A DNA stretch of 64,000 nucleotides from the NCBI GenBank assembly GCA_023014485.1, contig JAJOZX010000484.1:1278501-1342500 (forward strand). The letters are read 5' to 3'. How positions within the stretch are numbered: position 1 is the stretch's first letter; each line of letters starts with the position of its first letter. Both the position numbers and the translations under genes were made by a program. This DNA comes from Bathynomus jamesi. Its lineage: Eukaryota > Arthropoda > Malacostraca > Isopoda > Cirolanidae. Below are positions 42,716 through 53,669 of the stretch, one piece after another. The notes below the pieces were generated by a model that saw only the letters and a program-made list of their open reading frames with translations, ran no database searches and was not told where the DNA came from.

Positions 42716-43892
42716 GTTAGGATAGACCAGAATATTTCTTAAAATGGTACTGCATAGTAGCTGCCAACAGAAATGGACTAGAGCTGAGGCCAAACAACAC
42801 TGACTTCATTCTATATGCTTGAACCTTAGGTTCATTTTCCAACAAGTCTTTCATATCCACCAACATATACCTGACTGCAGCTCTGTCCTCTGGTTTTAAT
42901 TTTTTATCCGCAAAAAAGGCTTGCTTCACATCTGCAGTCAATGCTACTCTACCAAACCTGAATCTCAGTAACAAGGAAAATAAATCAGCATTTAAATTTG
43001 GCCCAGCATCCAAACAGTCATTCAAGGACACACCACCTTTGTCCTTGACTGAGCCATCAAAAACTATCCTTAGTTTGGTGGTAGTTTTGTCTCGCTGTAC
43101 CACTGCATGGTGTGGCAGATAATGTGCCTCCTGGCTCACCAGCTCACCTTGCACCCTTTCAGCATAGCCCTCCTTTACATAGCTTAGGATGGCCTCATTG
43201 TATTCATTTAACAAATCCTCATTTTTTCTTAGCCTGTGCAATGAAGTCTCCAACCTCCTGCTAGCTAGCTGAAGGTTTGAACTGGGTTTGCAAGAATCCT
43301 TCCAAGGGAGGCCAACTTCATAGCAATCATCTCTAAACCCAATCCCTTTTTCAAATTGCTCTAAAACATCACTGTTCATTGTACTTACCTGCTTCTCCTG
43401 TTTGTCCTTTATGCCAATGGATTCAAGTTCCCAAAAGGCTTTCAAATGCCTTTCCAAACCATGGCTGTCCTCCTCAATCTTAACAAAAAGAGCTTTAACC
43501 TCCATTTCATTGCAATAGCTACCATGGAGCATCCAGCCTAGCTTACTTTCAATAGCTACCGGACCTCGAGATGTGCGGACAATATTACCAGTGATGAAGT
43601 CCCAGTAATAGTCAGCTCCAATCAAAAGACTAATATCTTCTGTTCCTTCAAACTTATTATTGCCCAAATTTATTCCTTTAACTTGCAATTCTTGGGCACA
43701 TGCCATATCTAAACAAGTAGTGACTGGAGCACAAAGTTCCTCAATCTCTACAGCTTGGACCTTGATAGAGGGGCCTTGTGGTAACAACCCCTTAACCAGA
43801 ACTTCTACCTTCTTAACTTTGGTTCGGTTTTGAACGGAACCCCCAAACCCAGAAATTCTTAAATTTTCCCTCTTAAGTTCTTTAAACTTCAA
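42716..43892 (-). CDS. Protease tail, linker and reverse transcriptase fingers/palm of element B
   Basis: It is a 391-codon open frame. It begins in the protease after the active site (FKELKRENLRISGFGGSVQN), and passes IEELCAPVTTCLDMACAQEL, VAIESKLGWMLHGSYC and WELESIGIKDKQEKQ. Reverse transcriptase follows: LPWKDSCKPSSN, YLPHHAVVQRDKTTTKLRIV with FDGSVKDKGG, LTADVKQAFFADKKL (first catalytic Asp) and SVLFGLSSSPFLLAATMQYH. It stops at the hAT junction. This is the best preserved part of the family here. Confidence 0.8.
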
Positions 43893-44010
43893 TTTTCTGG
43901 AAATTCAGGTCTTAATAAAGCTACACTGGCTACCACTATCAAACAATACTCTTACAGTAGCTTCTCCATCATTCCCAATTAATAATGCTGCAGCTGTTTG
44001 CAATAATCCT
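43893..44010 (-). pseudogene. Protease active-site region of element B
   Basis: It reads VLFDSGSQCSFIKT followed by a stop where A continues with RISRNLK. The DSG is kept, but the stop separates it from the rest of pol. Confidence 0.75.
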
Positions 44011-44066
44011 CCTTTACTTTTATTCCCTTTCATAGCAGTGGCATGTGCCACTGATATCTCTACTTC

Positions 44067-44300
44067 TTAGGTAGGCCTACTAGGAGTGTTTTCACACAAT
44101 AATGGCTGATGCCGGCCATGGCATTTTTTGCACAAAATTTTAAACTTACAAAACCTTGCTCTGTGACCTTTCAAAAAACATTTAAAACACGCTGTGGACT
44201 TAGTTACCCTGTCCTTTCTCTCCTCAAAAGGGTAAAGCCTCAGCCACCTCACATTTATGTGACTTGTGGTTGCCTTCGCAAAATATGCATTCCTTGATTC
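44067..44300 (-). pseudogene. Gag zinc knuckles of element B
   Basis: CFKCFLKGHRARFC and CKKCHGRHQPLLC are visible, with a first knuckle in another frame. They match A at 34600..34800. Confidence 0.8.
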
Positions 44301-44399
44301 CCTTTAATTTATTCTCAGAGGATGCATGTAGAGCTGAGAGTGTATCTGGGCTATTCCTTTTTGTAGAAACTTTGGTGCTGTGCCTGCCTTTGTCCCCTT

Positions 44400-45345
44400 G
44401 TTTAACATCTCACTGTGCAAACTCAGTTCCCTCCTGTCTTGCTAATTCTGTGCTTAAAAGACTTAACATCTGCTGAAGGGGGATGTACACATGTTCTATA
44501 GAGTGTCCCCTACTTAATTCAAGCAAAATTGAGCTAGGCAATTTAGACTCCAGTATAGTGACCAACATTATACCATACCTTTCCATTCCTACACCCAAGT
44601 TGTCCAGGACCTAGTTCTAACTTCAAATTCATCATATAACTGCCGTAACTCCTTGACACTATTGGGATTATTAACAGGAGGTATAGCTAAAAGTTCGCGG
44701 AGATGGCTTTTAATTAAGAACTCTGGCTTACCAAACCGTTTCTTTAATATATCCCAAGCCACATTATAATTAGCCTCTGTTAAAGCTAATCCTGCTATTG
44801 TCTTTGCTGCCTCCCCTTCCAAGAGGGACTGCAAATAATTAAACTTCTCCACCGCACTTAACACTTGACTGGAATGAACTGCTGATTGAAAACTGTCTGC
44901 CCATCCTTGCCATTCCTGAATACTCCCAGAAAATGTTTTGAGTACAAGCCTCGGCAATTGAACTGCAGATCTGTTAACGTTAACTTCACAAACACCATTT
45001 GTTGAGGGTTGTGTTTCATTATTAGACCTGGTCTCTAACTGTACTGAGCTGCTAAACTCTTTTGCTCGGTGGCATACTTTAATTATATCATCAATAATCT
45101 CTTCAAAGTAAATTATGTTATTTTCTATTTCATCCTCTTCTATAAGAGCCTCAATTTTAACATTTACTTCGCTTAAAGCAACCTTTTTAGTTTATAATAT
45201 GGAAAGCTGTGCAGTCACTAAGCTTAAATCCTCTTGCTCTATGGCAGAATCTATAGTGGCAATGATCTTTGTAATTAGACCTTTGTAGGCGCTTCTCCTT
45301 TTTTTAAACTTGTTCAATTCAGCTGCACTTATCTTCAATGCAAAC
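44400..45345 (-). pseudogene. Gag N-terminal and capsid region of element B
   Basis: It reads LKTFSGSIQEWQGWADSFQS, FNYLQSLLEGEAAKTIAGLA, DILKKRFGKPEFLIKSHLRE and LPSSILLELSRGHSIEHVYI. The expected start codon near 45340 is ATA, whereas A has ATG. Frames break near 44597 and 44950. Confidence 0.8.
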
Positions 45346-45740
45346 AACAACTGGGCTCAATGCCAAATAAGCTGAATTGGCAAAAATACTTAACCAAACT
45401 GATCAAACTCAAATTTTGCTGTTTTTCAAATAAACTGAATTGCTTGGTTGAGGTACTGACCAACCACCAGTATACAATATCAAATTTTCCACCCAAGTAA
45501 CTGGCGCACTGAAGTCTGCAACCTTCGCCTCCGAACAATAAACCAAAATTAACCAAAATGGTAAAATGTAGGCCCAAAACAACGACAGACTAGTGGCCAA
45601 GTTTCGCAATTGGGCGACCAAACTTTCTACCCTGGGACCTTAACTCAATTATGTTCAACCCGTCCAGGCGTAACTTGGGCTACAATTTGCACAATCAGAA
45701 CTTTGCCGAAAAATAGTCACTGACTCAGTCTTGGGCTAGA

Positions 45741-45759
45741 ATCCGGTTCCGAAGGACCA
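45741..45759 (-). promoter_or_regulatory. Primer binding site of BEL element B
   Basis: The minus strand reads TGGTCCTTCGGAACCGGAT, directly after the 5' LTR. It differs by one inserted G from the site in A. Confidence 0.7.
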
Positions 45760-46361
45760 CGTTAATTTTTTATTTTATTGGGTTCAGAATTCCAGCTGAG
45801 CCGTGAACGGCCAAGCTCTGAAGGGCCAGTTTAACCTACAGCCCAAGTTAAGCTAGATTAAAAACTTACGGACTTGGAGGTCCTATTAGGTCTTACCTCA
45901 GGGTTGCTGACTCGATGTGGGCCTATCTGAGGCCTCAGTTGCATAAAATTAAGATAAAAAACAAAAGGGGCACTATTTATGGTCTTCTTTCTAAACCTTG
46001 CAACAACAACACAACCTGTACCATTGCACGATGCAACAATCTTGTATCTAAACAACCAAACTGAATTGCAAGAGAGCTCTCTATAAGACCACGCCCTGTA
46101 AGTGCCGCATTCAACAAACGAGTAGGAAGGACGCGCAGTGCCCCCCCAAAAAATGATCCCACGAGAGTGCCCAAACAATGATGCCACAAGAGCCCAAAAA
46201 TGCTAGCTCTAAATTAAGTGAATTTTTCACTAACCTTACAATTATGAGATGGATATACATACACCTTAACTTAATATATACAAGCAATGCTGCATCAATC
46301 AGCTTAGTCATCATATCGCCTTGGGACAACAATGGCTCTTCCTCTTCTAGATTTTCTAACA
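45760..46361 (-). repeat. 5' LTR of BEL element B
   Basis: On the minus strand it runs from TGTTAGAAAATCTAG to TTAACG. It is very similar to the 3' LTR. Confidence 0.9.
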
Positions 46362-46373
46362 TTGGCATAAAGG

Positions 46374-47776
46374 CAGTGGTGAGCTGGACCCAGTTCACAC
46401 CGGTTCGCGCGAACCGGTTGTTAAAATCTTTTTGAAAATAAGAACCGGTTGTTAACTGTTAGAAAATCTAGAAGAGGAAGAACCATTGTTGTCCCAAGGC
46501 GATATGATGACTAAGCTGATTGATGCAGCATTGCTTGTATATATTAAGTTAAGGTGTATATATATCCATCTCATAATTGTAAGGTTAGTGAAAAATTCAC
46601 TTAATTTAGAGCTAGCATTTTTGGGCTCTTGTGGCATCATTGTTTGGGCACTCTGGTGGCATCATTTTGGGACGCTGCGCGTCCTTTCTACTCGTTTGTG
46701 GAATGCCGTACTTACAGGGTGTGGTCTTATAGAGAGCTCTCTTGCAATTCAGTTTGGTTGTTTAGATACAAGATTGTTGCATCGTGCAATAGTCCAGGTT
46801 GTGTTGTTGTTGCAAGGTTGAGAAAGAAGACCATAAATAGTGCCCCTTTTGTTTTTATCTTAATTCATGCAACTGAGGCCTAAGGTAGGCCCACATCGAG
46901 TCAGCAACCCTGAGGTAGGACCTCATAGGACCTCAAGTCCGTAAGTTTTTAATTTTAGCTTAACTTGGGCTGTAGGTTGAACTGGCCCTTTAGAACTTGG
47001 CCGTTCACGGCTCAGCTGGGATTTTGAACCCAACAAATAAATAAATAACATTAACTTTTTTGCTGGACGCTGAAGAGAGCTCTCAGAAGCAGAAAGAGTT
47101 TTTCGGTGATGAATATTATTTGTAGTGATAGAAGAGCAAGTTTAACAACTAAACACATATCATGCTTTATGATCATCAATTTGTTGGGGAAACCATTAAG
47201 CTTCTGGAACCCGTTAACATATGTCAAATCATGGATGAGAAGTCATCAATCCGCTTTAGATACCAGAGTTCGTGTATCCAAAACGACAGTTTACGGAGAA
47301 AACCAAGCCATTTGGAAATTATTACCGTAATAAGTAATAATAAGGTACGTAAAAATGTTTAAATTTAAAAAAAAAAAATTTGAAAGCATAGATGTACTGA
47401 TATTTATGTTTTGCCTAATAATTCATTATTGCTAAAGTTGACTGAGCAATTTAATTTTAACTATGTAGATAATATGATTCATCGGTTTTTATTAAATAAT
47501 TCTTCTTTTCTGATTTCATTAGAAACGTCTATTTCTCTAATTAACTATACTAATTAATTGTCATGCAGTTATTAATACCTAGCTGAATCATAAAATGCAG
47601 ACACTTGAAAAAGGCAAATAGCGAGATAATTAATTTAATTAAAATTGCGAAAGGGTGGGGTGGGAAGGGTTGTCAATTTTTTATTGCCGAATTCAGAATT
47701 TTTTATACAGAACCCGGTGGTTAAAATTTTGGCAGCTTAGCGAACCGGTTGTTAAAATTTTGGCAGCTCACCACTG
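46374..47776. mobile_element. hAT-like element in BEL element A
   Basis: The ends are CAGTGGTGAGCTG and its complement. The target is CATAAAGG at the left and CATAAAGA at the right. Subterminal GAACCGGTTGTTAAAAT occurs near both ends. It has no transposase and contains a BEL solo LTR. Removing it restores ATTGGCATAAAG, codons for IGIKDKQ of A. Confidence 0.8.
46457..47050 (+). repeat. Solo LTR of the BEL A/B family
   Basis: It is 594 bases, starting TGTTAGAAAATCTAG and ending AATAACA, with the 5-base duplication TTAAC at 46452..46456 and 47051..47055. It is the remnant after LTR-LTR recombination. Confidence 0.9.
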
Positions 47777-48322
47777 CATAAAGATAAAGGACAAACAGGA
47801 AAAGCAGCCACGTGTAGTGAACAGGGAGGTTTTAAAGCAATTTGGAAAAGGTATTGGGTTTAGAGATGGTTGCTACGAAGTTGGCCTCCCTTGGAAGGAT
47901 TCTTGCAAACCCAGCTCAAACCCTCAGTTAGCTAATAGGTTAGACACTTCATTGTACAGGCTAAGAAAAAATGAGGAGTTGTTAAATGAATACAATGAGG
48001 CCATCCTAAGCTATGTAAAGGAGGGCTATGCTGAAAGGGTGCGAGGTGAGCTGGTGAGCCAGGAGACACATTACCTGCCACACCATGCAGTGGTACGGCG
48101 AGACAATACCACCAAACTGACGGTAGTTTTTGATAGCTCAGCCAAAGACAAAGGTGGTGTGTCCTTGAATGACTATTTGGATGCTGGGCCAAATTTAAAT
48201 GCAGATTTTTTTCCTTGTTACCCACATTCAGGTTTGGTAGAGTAGCATTGACTGCAGATGTGAAGCAAACATTTTTGAGGATAAAGTTAAAACCAGAGGA
48301 CAGAGATGCAGTAAGGTATCTA
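47777..48322 (+). pseudogene. Reverse transcriptase of element A, N-terminal part
   Basis: It reads LPWKDSCKPSSNPQLANRLD, YLPHHAVVRRDNTTKLTVVF with DSSAKDKGG, and after a frame change LTADVKQTFLRIKLKPEDRD. It is interrupted at AVRY by a 1.5-kb insert. Confidence 0.8.
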
Positions 48323-49797
48323 TAGTAGGCCTATTATTAGCCGAGTGAGGTGATAATGATTAGGCTTACTATAATTACCAAAATAAGGAATTGAATATGA
48401 TATGATGTTACGAATGCTTCGAGATCACCAGCCTGGATTACACCCAGGAAAATAAGGTTATAAAAATCACTTGTTGTTTTTGTTTAATTAAGAAAATAAA
48501 TCATTTATTTGTTCACAGTGATTAACATGGCAATGAAGGTATTTATGGTGATTAACAATAATATAACGGCATTTACAGTATGCTAAATATGATTGAGGAT
48601 CAGCAAATAAGGAAATGGTTATACAGATTAATTGTTAAGTAATACACTCATTTGTGATGGGTTAATGGTATGCAAAAATGGAACACAGCATGAAATATGA
48701 AGCTTCTTGATAACAAAATTATGCACGTGCGTTTTGTGCACTGAATGGATAACGTAATACACTGATTTAGGTAGGCTAGAGTTATGCATAAATGGAACAT
48801 GGAATAAATGATGCAGCCTAATAATAGAAATTATGCAGGTACGTTTTGGTACACTGAATGGATTTTGGCTGCCTAGAATGAAATGCCTAAAAGAACACGT
48901 AAACAGTAGGATGCATGATATGTAAATTGCACGATGATCACAATAACAGGGTAATACAAAATTACGGTATTTGATACAACACTAGAAATAGGAATAGGCC
49001 TACTGCATGTTTTAACGAGTTAGTTAGTTTGAACGTTATTGAAACACTTTTGGCATAGCCTAGTCACACCGCTGCGGTTACGCTCTGTAGGCTTAGCGAG
49101 CATTGCTTAAGAACGAGGCACAGAGAGCTTACCAACAATGTTGAAAATACCTCTTGAGATGAAGAAATGTTTGAAGGTTGACCTTGTAGAAAGTAGGCCC
49201 GAAAATACCTCTTAGGATGAAAAGATGTTTGAAGGTTGACCTTGTAGAACGTAGGCCCGAGGTGAACTTGATCGTCCTATTGAAGCTTGTTGAACGGGCG
49301 GAGGTCGACTCTTGAGAGGAAGGATGAGTTAAACCAAGGTCAGAAGGATGTCGCCTCAAGTGTTAATTCGAATCGTGTAGAGTTGAGATGTTGCTTGAGG
49401 GACTGAAACCGGCTGAAGTCGAACGGCGCTGGGTTTCGAAGGATTGCTTCTGCAGGCGGTCTGTAGAAGGTCTTACTTGATGATAGACCAGAGCCTTGAA
49501 GGAACAGCAGGCCGCTCTCCGGCAAAAGCCGGAGAGCGGGTGACGTGAAAAGTGTTGCTGATGACGAAGGTTGCGAACAAGACGAGGAAATGACACGCCA
49601 AAAGTGAGGCAGAATTAAGGAAGAAGTTGCATTTTATAGTTCTTACTGACGTCCTCTGGTGGATGCTTCGGGAAATACCATAGCATCCGTATTTTCTGTG
49701 AGCCTATTTCATGCCCACGTGTAGCTGTAAAGGCTGTTTTTGGTTCCATGCTATTTGAGAATGGCGGGGAAAGGAAATTCCTTTGTTTGCCCGCTAC
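48323..49797. mobile_element. LTR-like insert in reverse transcriptase of element A
   Basis: A 9-base near repeat, TATCTATAG and TATCTGTAG, flanks it (48314..48322 and about 49798..49806). Inside, 48410..49797 begins TGTTACGAATGC and ends GCTACA, as a solo LTR might. A direct repeat of about 65 bases (49141..49205 and 49205..49262, GTTTGAAGGTTGACCTTGTA) lies within. No coding sequence is seen. Confidence 0.5.
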
Positions 49798-50340
49798 ATA
49801 TCTGTAGGTAGATACAAAAATCTTGTTAAAAAATGAGCCCAAGGTTCAAGCGTATAGAATGAAGTCAGTGTTGTTTGGCCTCAGCTCTAGTCCATTTCTG
49901 TTGGCAGCTACTATGCAGCACCATTTTAAGAAAAAATCTGGTCTATCCTAATACTATTGAACACATAAGGACAAATTTTTCTGTTGTTGATTTGCTGTGT
50001 TCATTGAATAATACAGAAATGGCTAAACAGATATTTATGGAGGCTTGAGCTATAATGAGGGAGGCTGGCATGGAGCTTAGAAAATGGCAGACCATTCATT
50101 CTCAGTTACAAGTGTTTATGAGTCAGTCCTGACTAGGCATTGTTTGGCAGCATTGTTTGGCAGCAAGGACAGGATTTGTTTACCTTCAATGGGAAATCTT
50201 TAGTAGAGCTGGCTGAGAATGAGACAAGGTGGACAAAACGTACAGCTCTTAGTTTGGCTTCGAAGGTCTTTGATCCTCTTGGATTCCTGGCTCTATTTGT
50301 GATAAAGTAAAAAAATTTGGTTTCAGAGCCTCTGGGAAGT
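49798..50340 (+). pseudogene. Reverse transcriptase of element A, C-terminal part
   Basis: It reads KVQAYRMKSVLFGLSSSPFL and, after a stop, FSVVDLLCSLNNTEMAKQIF, where YVDD has become SVVD, so the catalytic box is lost. ALSLASKVFDPLGFLAL closes the domain. Confidence 0.8.
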
Positions 50341-51185
50341 TGAACTTAGTTGGGACCAAGCGTTACCTGATCATATGGTGGTAAAGTGAAAATATTGGTT
50401 CAAAGAATTGGCACATCTTGGAGACATTGAAATCCCAAGCTGGTACTTTGGAGAGTTGAACAATAGTCCAGATAATTTGGAGCTCCACATCTTTTGTGAG
50501 GAAGCCTATGCAACTTGCATTTATATAAGAGGCACATTTGAAGAGAGAGTAAACTGCAGGTAAGTTGCTGCAAAGAGCAGAGTAGCACCTTTGAAAAGGC
50601 TTTCTATTCCAAAGTTGGAATTGATGGGTGCAGTCATTGCTAGTCGGTTTGCAGTTACAGTGCAAAACTCTTTGGGCCTTTCTGAAATTCCAAGCTATTA
50701 TTGGATAAACTCCATTATAGTTTGGCACTGGTTAAAAAGCCAGGCAAGGAAATGGAAACCATTTGTTGCCAATAGGGTGGAGGAAATTCAAGCATACACA
50801 GATTCAAAGCAATGGAAGCATTATCCAGGCACCCAAAACCCAACTGATTTACCAATACGAGGAATTTCAGTGAAAGGTCTTGCACAGTTAAGTTTGTGGT
50901 GGAATGGGTCAGAGTGGCTAAAACTTGAAAGTGAAAATTAGCCTTCTAATCAGCCTATTGTAGGAGAACACCAGGCTGAAGAAGAATGGGTGAGTGAGAT
51001 GACAAAATGCAGTGTGAACAGTCGTCAAGTTATGCAGCAGGACCCCATATTGAGGATTGAGGATATTAGTAGTCTGAAAAGGGTATTATGAATGACAGCA
51101 TGGGTATATAGATTTACAGACAACATTAAGGGGAAAACAAAACGGGGAGGAGTTCTGAACAGTAAGGAGATTCAGCAAGCCAGGC
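50341..51185 (+). pseudogene. RNase H region of element A
   Basis: It reads PDNLELHIFCEEAYATCIYI, in which the Asp-Ala-Ser of B is deleted, then MKRLSIPKLELMGAVIASRF and NPTDLPIRGISVKGL. Stops occur at 50565 and 50940. Confidence 0.8.
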
Positions 51186-51189
51186 ACTA

Positions 51190-52210
51190 CTGATTGGTCT
51201 ACGTGCAGAAGAAAAAATTTGGTGGAGAGAAAATTGTTCGCCAGCAGTCCATTACAGGTTCCACCAACACATTCTGCTCTCAAAGGTTTCGATGTGTTTA
51301 TGGATCAGGATTTATTGAGAGTAGGAGGTAGACTACAGTTTTATGGGCTTCCAGAGGAGAAAAGACATCCAATTTTGCTACTTTCTGGGGGGCACTTTGT
51401 GGAACGTTTGATCCTGGATACTCGTGACAAGTTATTGCATGCTGGAGTTGGAGAAGTGATAATAAAGATCAGACAGCAGTTTTGTATTCCCAAAATTAGA
51501 CAAGTAGTAAAAAAGGTCTTGCGTAGATGTGTGGTTTGCAAGCGTTGGAGTGCAAAGCCTTGTCATGAAAAGGTGGCTCCACTTCCAAGATAATGGTGTT
51601 TTCTATACTGCCCCATTTGATATAGTTGGAGTAGACTTTGCGGGTCCAGTCTATGTGTATGAGCAAGGGGAGTCCAACAAAAGTTATGTCTTTTCACATG
51701 TACTACCACCAGAGCAATCCATTTGGAGTTGGTAAGCAACTTAAGTAATGATGTATTTCTTCTGGCCTTTAAAAGGTTTGCGAACACGAGGAGTTTCCCA
51801 AATAAAATCATATCGGATAATGCAAATCCTTCAAAAAGACTGGAAAGGAACTCCAAAAAGTTTGGTCCTTGCTAAAAGAGGAAGGATGCCAATCCTACTT
51901 TTCACATTATGGGGTACAGTGGGAGTTTATTGTTGAGAGAGCACCATGGTGAGGAGAAATTTGGGAAAGGCTAGTAAGAAGTGTAAAATGTCCATTAAAG
52001 AAACTTTTGGCTAATGCTCATTTGAGAAAAGAAGAATTCTGCACTGTTTTGTGTGAAATAGAAGCAATGGTGAACAGCAGGCCCATCACCTTTGTTTATA
52101 ACAGTATGCAGAGCCATTGACACCAAATCATTTTCTTTGTGGTAAACGATTAACATCAAGCCCCAGTTTGCCAGTAGACTTACAGCCTATCCAGAGCAGC
52201 CAAGAAGAGT
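51190..52210 (+). pseudogene. Integrase of element A
   Basis: It reads QDLLRVGGRLQFYGLPEEKR, LILDTRDKLLHAGVGEVI (zinc His changed), RCVVCKRWSAK (CX2C kept), DIVGVDFAGPVYVYEQGESN (first Asp) and, after frame changes, IISDNANPSK-type and ERAPW-type pieces. At least four frameshifts break it. Confidence 0.8.
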
Positions 52211-52560
52211 TAACCAGAAGGTTCAAGTATCTTGAAGAGCTACAAGATCAGTTATGGAAGAGGTAGCAGATGGAATACTTGCCAGAACTCAATTATTATC
52301 CATCAGGCAATACAAAGGGCTCCAATGCAAACTGTAGCAAGGTGGAAGAAGTGGTAATGATTGGGGATGAAAGACCAAGGCAATGCTGGAAGCTTGGCAT
52401 AATTGAAGAGTTGTTTGTCGGCAAAGACAATTTAGTTAGGTCTGCACTGGTAAAGACTTCAGGCGGAAAATTAGAGAGACCTATACAAAAACTCTATGCT
52501 TTAGAAATCAGCAAAAACACGATAGTCAAGATGAGGCATTTGGGTTCTAACACTCCCCAG
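52211..52560 (+). pseudogene. Integrase C-terminal domain (DUF5641-type) of element A
   Basis: It reads VVMIGDERPRQCWKLGIIEE and LFVGKDNLVRSALVKTSGGK with LERPIQKLYALEISK. A stop lies between VMEEVAD and the main frame near 52266. Confidence 0.8.
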
Positions 52561-52563
52561 CCT

Positions 52564-52577
52564 CTTTTGGTGGGGAG
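52564..52577 (+). promoter_or_regulatory. Polypurine tract of BEL element A
   Basis: TTTTGGTGGGGAG lies immediately before the 3' LTR. Confidence 0.6.
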
Positions 52578-52671
52578 TTTTAAAATCTAGAAGAGGAAAA
52601 GCCGTTGTTATCCCAAAGCGATATGATGACTAAGCTGATTGATGCAGCATTGATTGTATATATTAAGTTAA

Positions 52672-52719
<48 letters not shown>

Positions 52720-53202
52720 ATATATATATCCATCTCATAATTGTAAGGTTAGCGAAAAGTTCACTTAATTTAGAGCTAGCATTTTTGGGCTCTTGTGACA
52801 TCATTGTTTGGGCACTGGCAACGTCCTTTCTACTCGTTTGTTGAATTCGGCACTGATAGAGTGTGGTCTTATAGAGAACTCTCTTGCATTTCAGTTTGGT
52901 TGTTCAGATACAGGATTGTTGTATCGTGCAATGGTGCAGGTTGTGTTGTTGTTGTTGCAAGGTTTAGAAGGAAGACATAAATAGTGTCCCCTTTTTTTTG
53001 TCTTAATTTTATGCTACTGAGACCTAAAGTAGGACCACCTCAAGTCAGCAACCCTGAGGTAGGACCTAATAGGACCTCCAAGTCCATAAGTTTGTTTTAG
53101 TCTAGCTTAACTAGGCTATAAGTTAAAGTAGCCCTTTAGAGCTTGGCCGTTCAAGGCTCAGCTGGGATTCTGAACGAACCCAATCAAAATAAATAAAATA
53201 AA
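52578..53202 (+). repeat. 3' LTR of BEL element A
   Basis: The first bases TTTTAAAATCTAGAAG replace TGTTAGAAAATCTAG. It contains an (AT)n expansion at 52673..52729 and ends at about AATAAAATAA. It matches the native LTR along its length. Confidence 0.8.
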
Positions 53203-53268
53203 GCACTCGAGTTGATCATCATTCTGATTTTTTCATTTCTTTTGATCCGAGACAGAGATGGGGTAGAA

Positions 53269-53450
53269 CAGGGCTTCTCAAACTAGGGGTCGCGTAAATA
53301 TTATTGGGGGTCGCAGAAACATTTGAAAATATTATTTTTTTCATAAATATAGTGTTAGTACCTATTGCTTTTATGACATTGAGTGAAGGGTCGCGAAAAA
53401 ATTTGTCTGATCCAAAGGGGTCGCAAGTGAAAAAAGTTTGAGAAGCCCTG
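53269..53450. mobile_element. Short hAT MITE
   Basis: It is 182 bases, with ends CAGGGCTTCTCAAAC and its complement and the exact 8-base duplication GGGTAGAA (53261..53268 and 53451..53458). The interior holds GGGGTCGC motifs near both ends. Confidence 0.9.
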
Positions 53451-53620
53451 GGGTAGAAGACAAATTCCTCGTTTGAACACCTAAATTTCTCAGAAACATA
53501 CCAAAGTCAGCAGCTCAAAAACATTGTCCAAGAGACGTGATCCCAGCATAATCCCCAACCTTGTCATTTTTTGTGTATTAATACATTTCCCAACTCTGTT
53601 TAAATTATGCCATTAAAGAC

Positions 53621-53667
<47 letters not shown>
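53621..53667. repeat. (CT)n microsatellite
   Basis: CT dinucleotides directly before the CR1/L2-group element. Confidence 0.95.

Positions 53668-53669
<2 letters not shown>

Larger units (their letters stand above)
37314..46361 (-). mobile_element. BEL/Pao LTR retrotransposon B, complete with both LTRs
   Basis: Two LTRs of about 600 bases, a primer site and polypurine tract are in place. The 5-base duplication TTGGC lies at 37309..37313 and 46362..46366. It inserted into element A between the protease linker and reverse transcriptase. The pol region is better kept than in A, but it has stops and a 2.2-kb hAT insertion in reverse transcriptase. Confidence 0.9.
29989..53202 (+). mobile_element. 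BEL/Pao LTR retrotransposon A, expanded by nested insertions
   Basis: It has a 5' LTR, primer site, gag, protease, reverse transcriptase, RNase H, integrase and 3' LTR in plus-strand order. The element itself would be about 9 kb; the other about 14 kb is later insertions listed separately. All coding domains are broken. The 5' flank (CTGCA) and 3' flank do not form a clear duplication and the 3' LTR tips have changed, so it is old. Elements B and the solo LTR at 46457..47050 belong to the same family. Confidence 0.85.

Noticed and set aside
29984..53207. Target duplication for BEL element A
   Set aside because: CTGCA at the left and the right flank do not match; the 3' LTR tips are altered.
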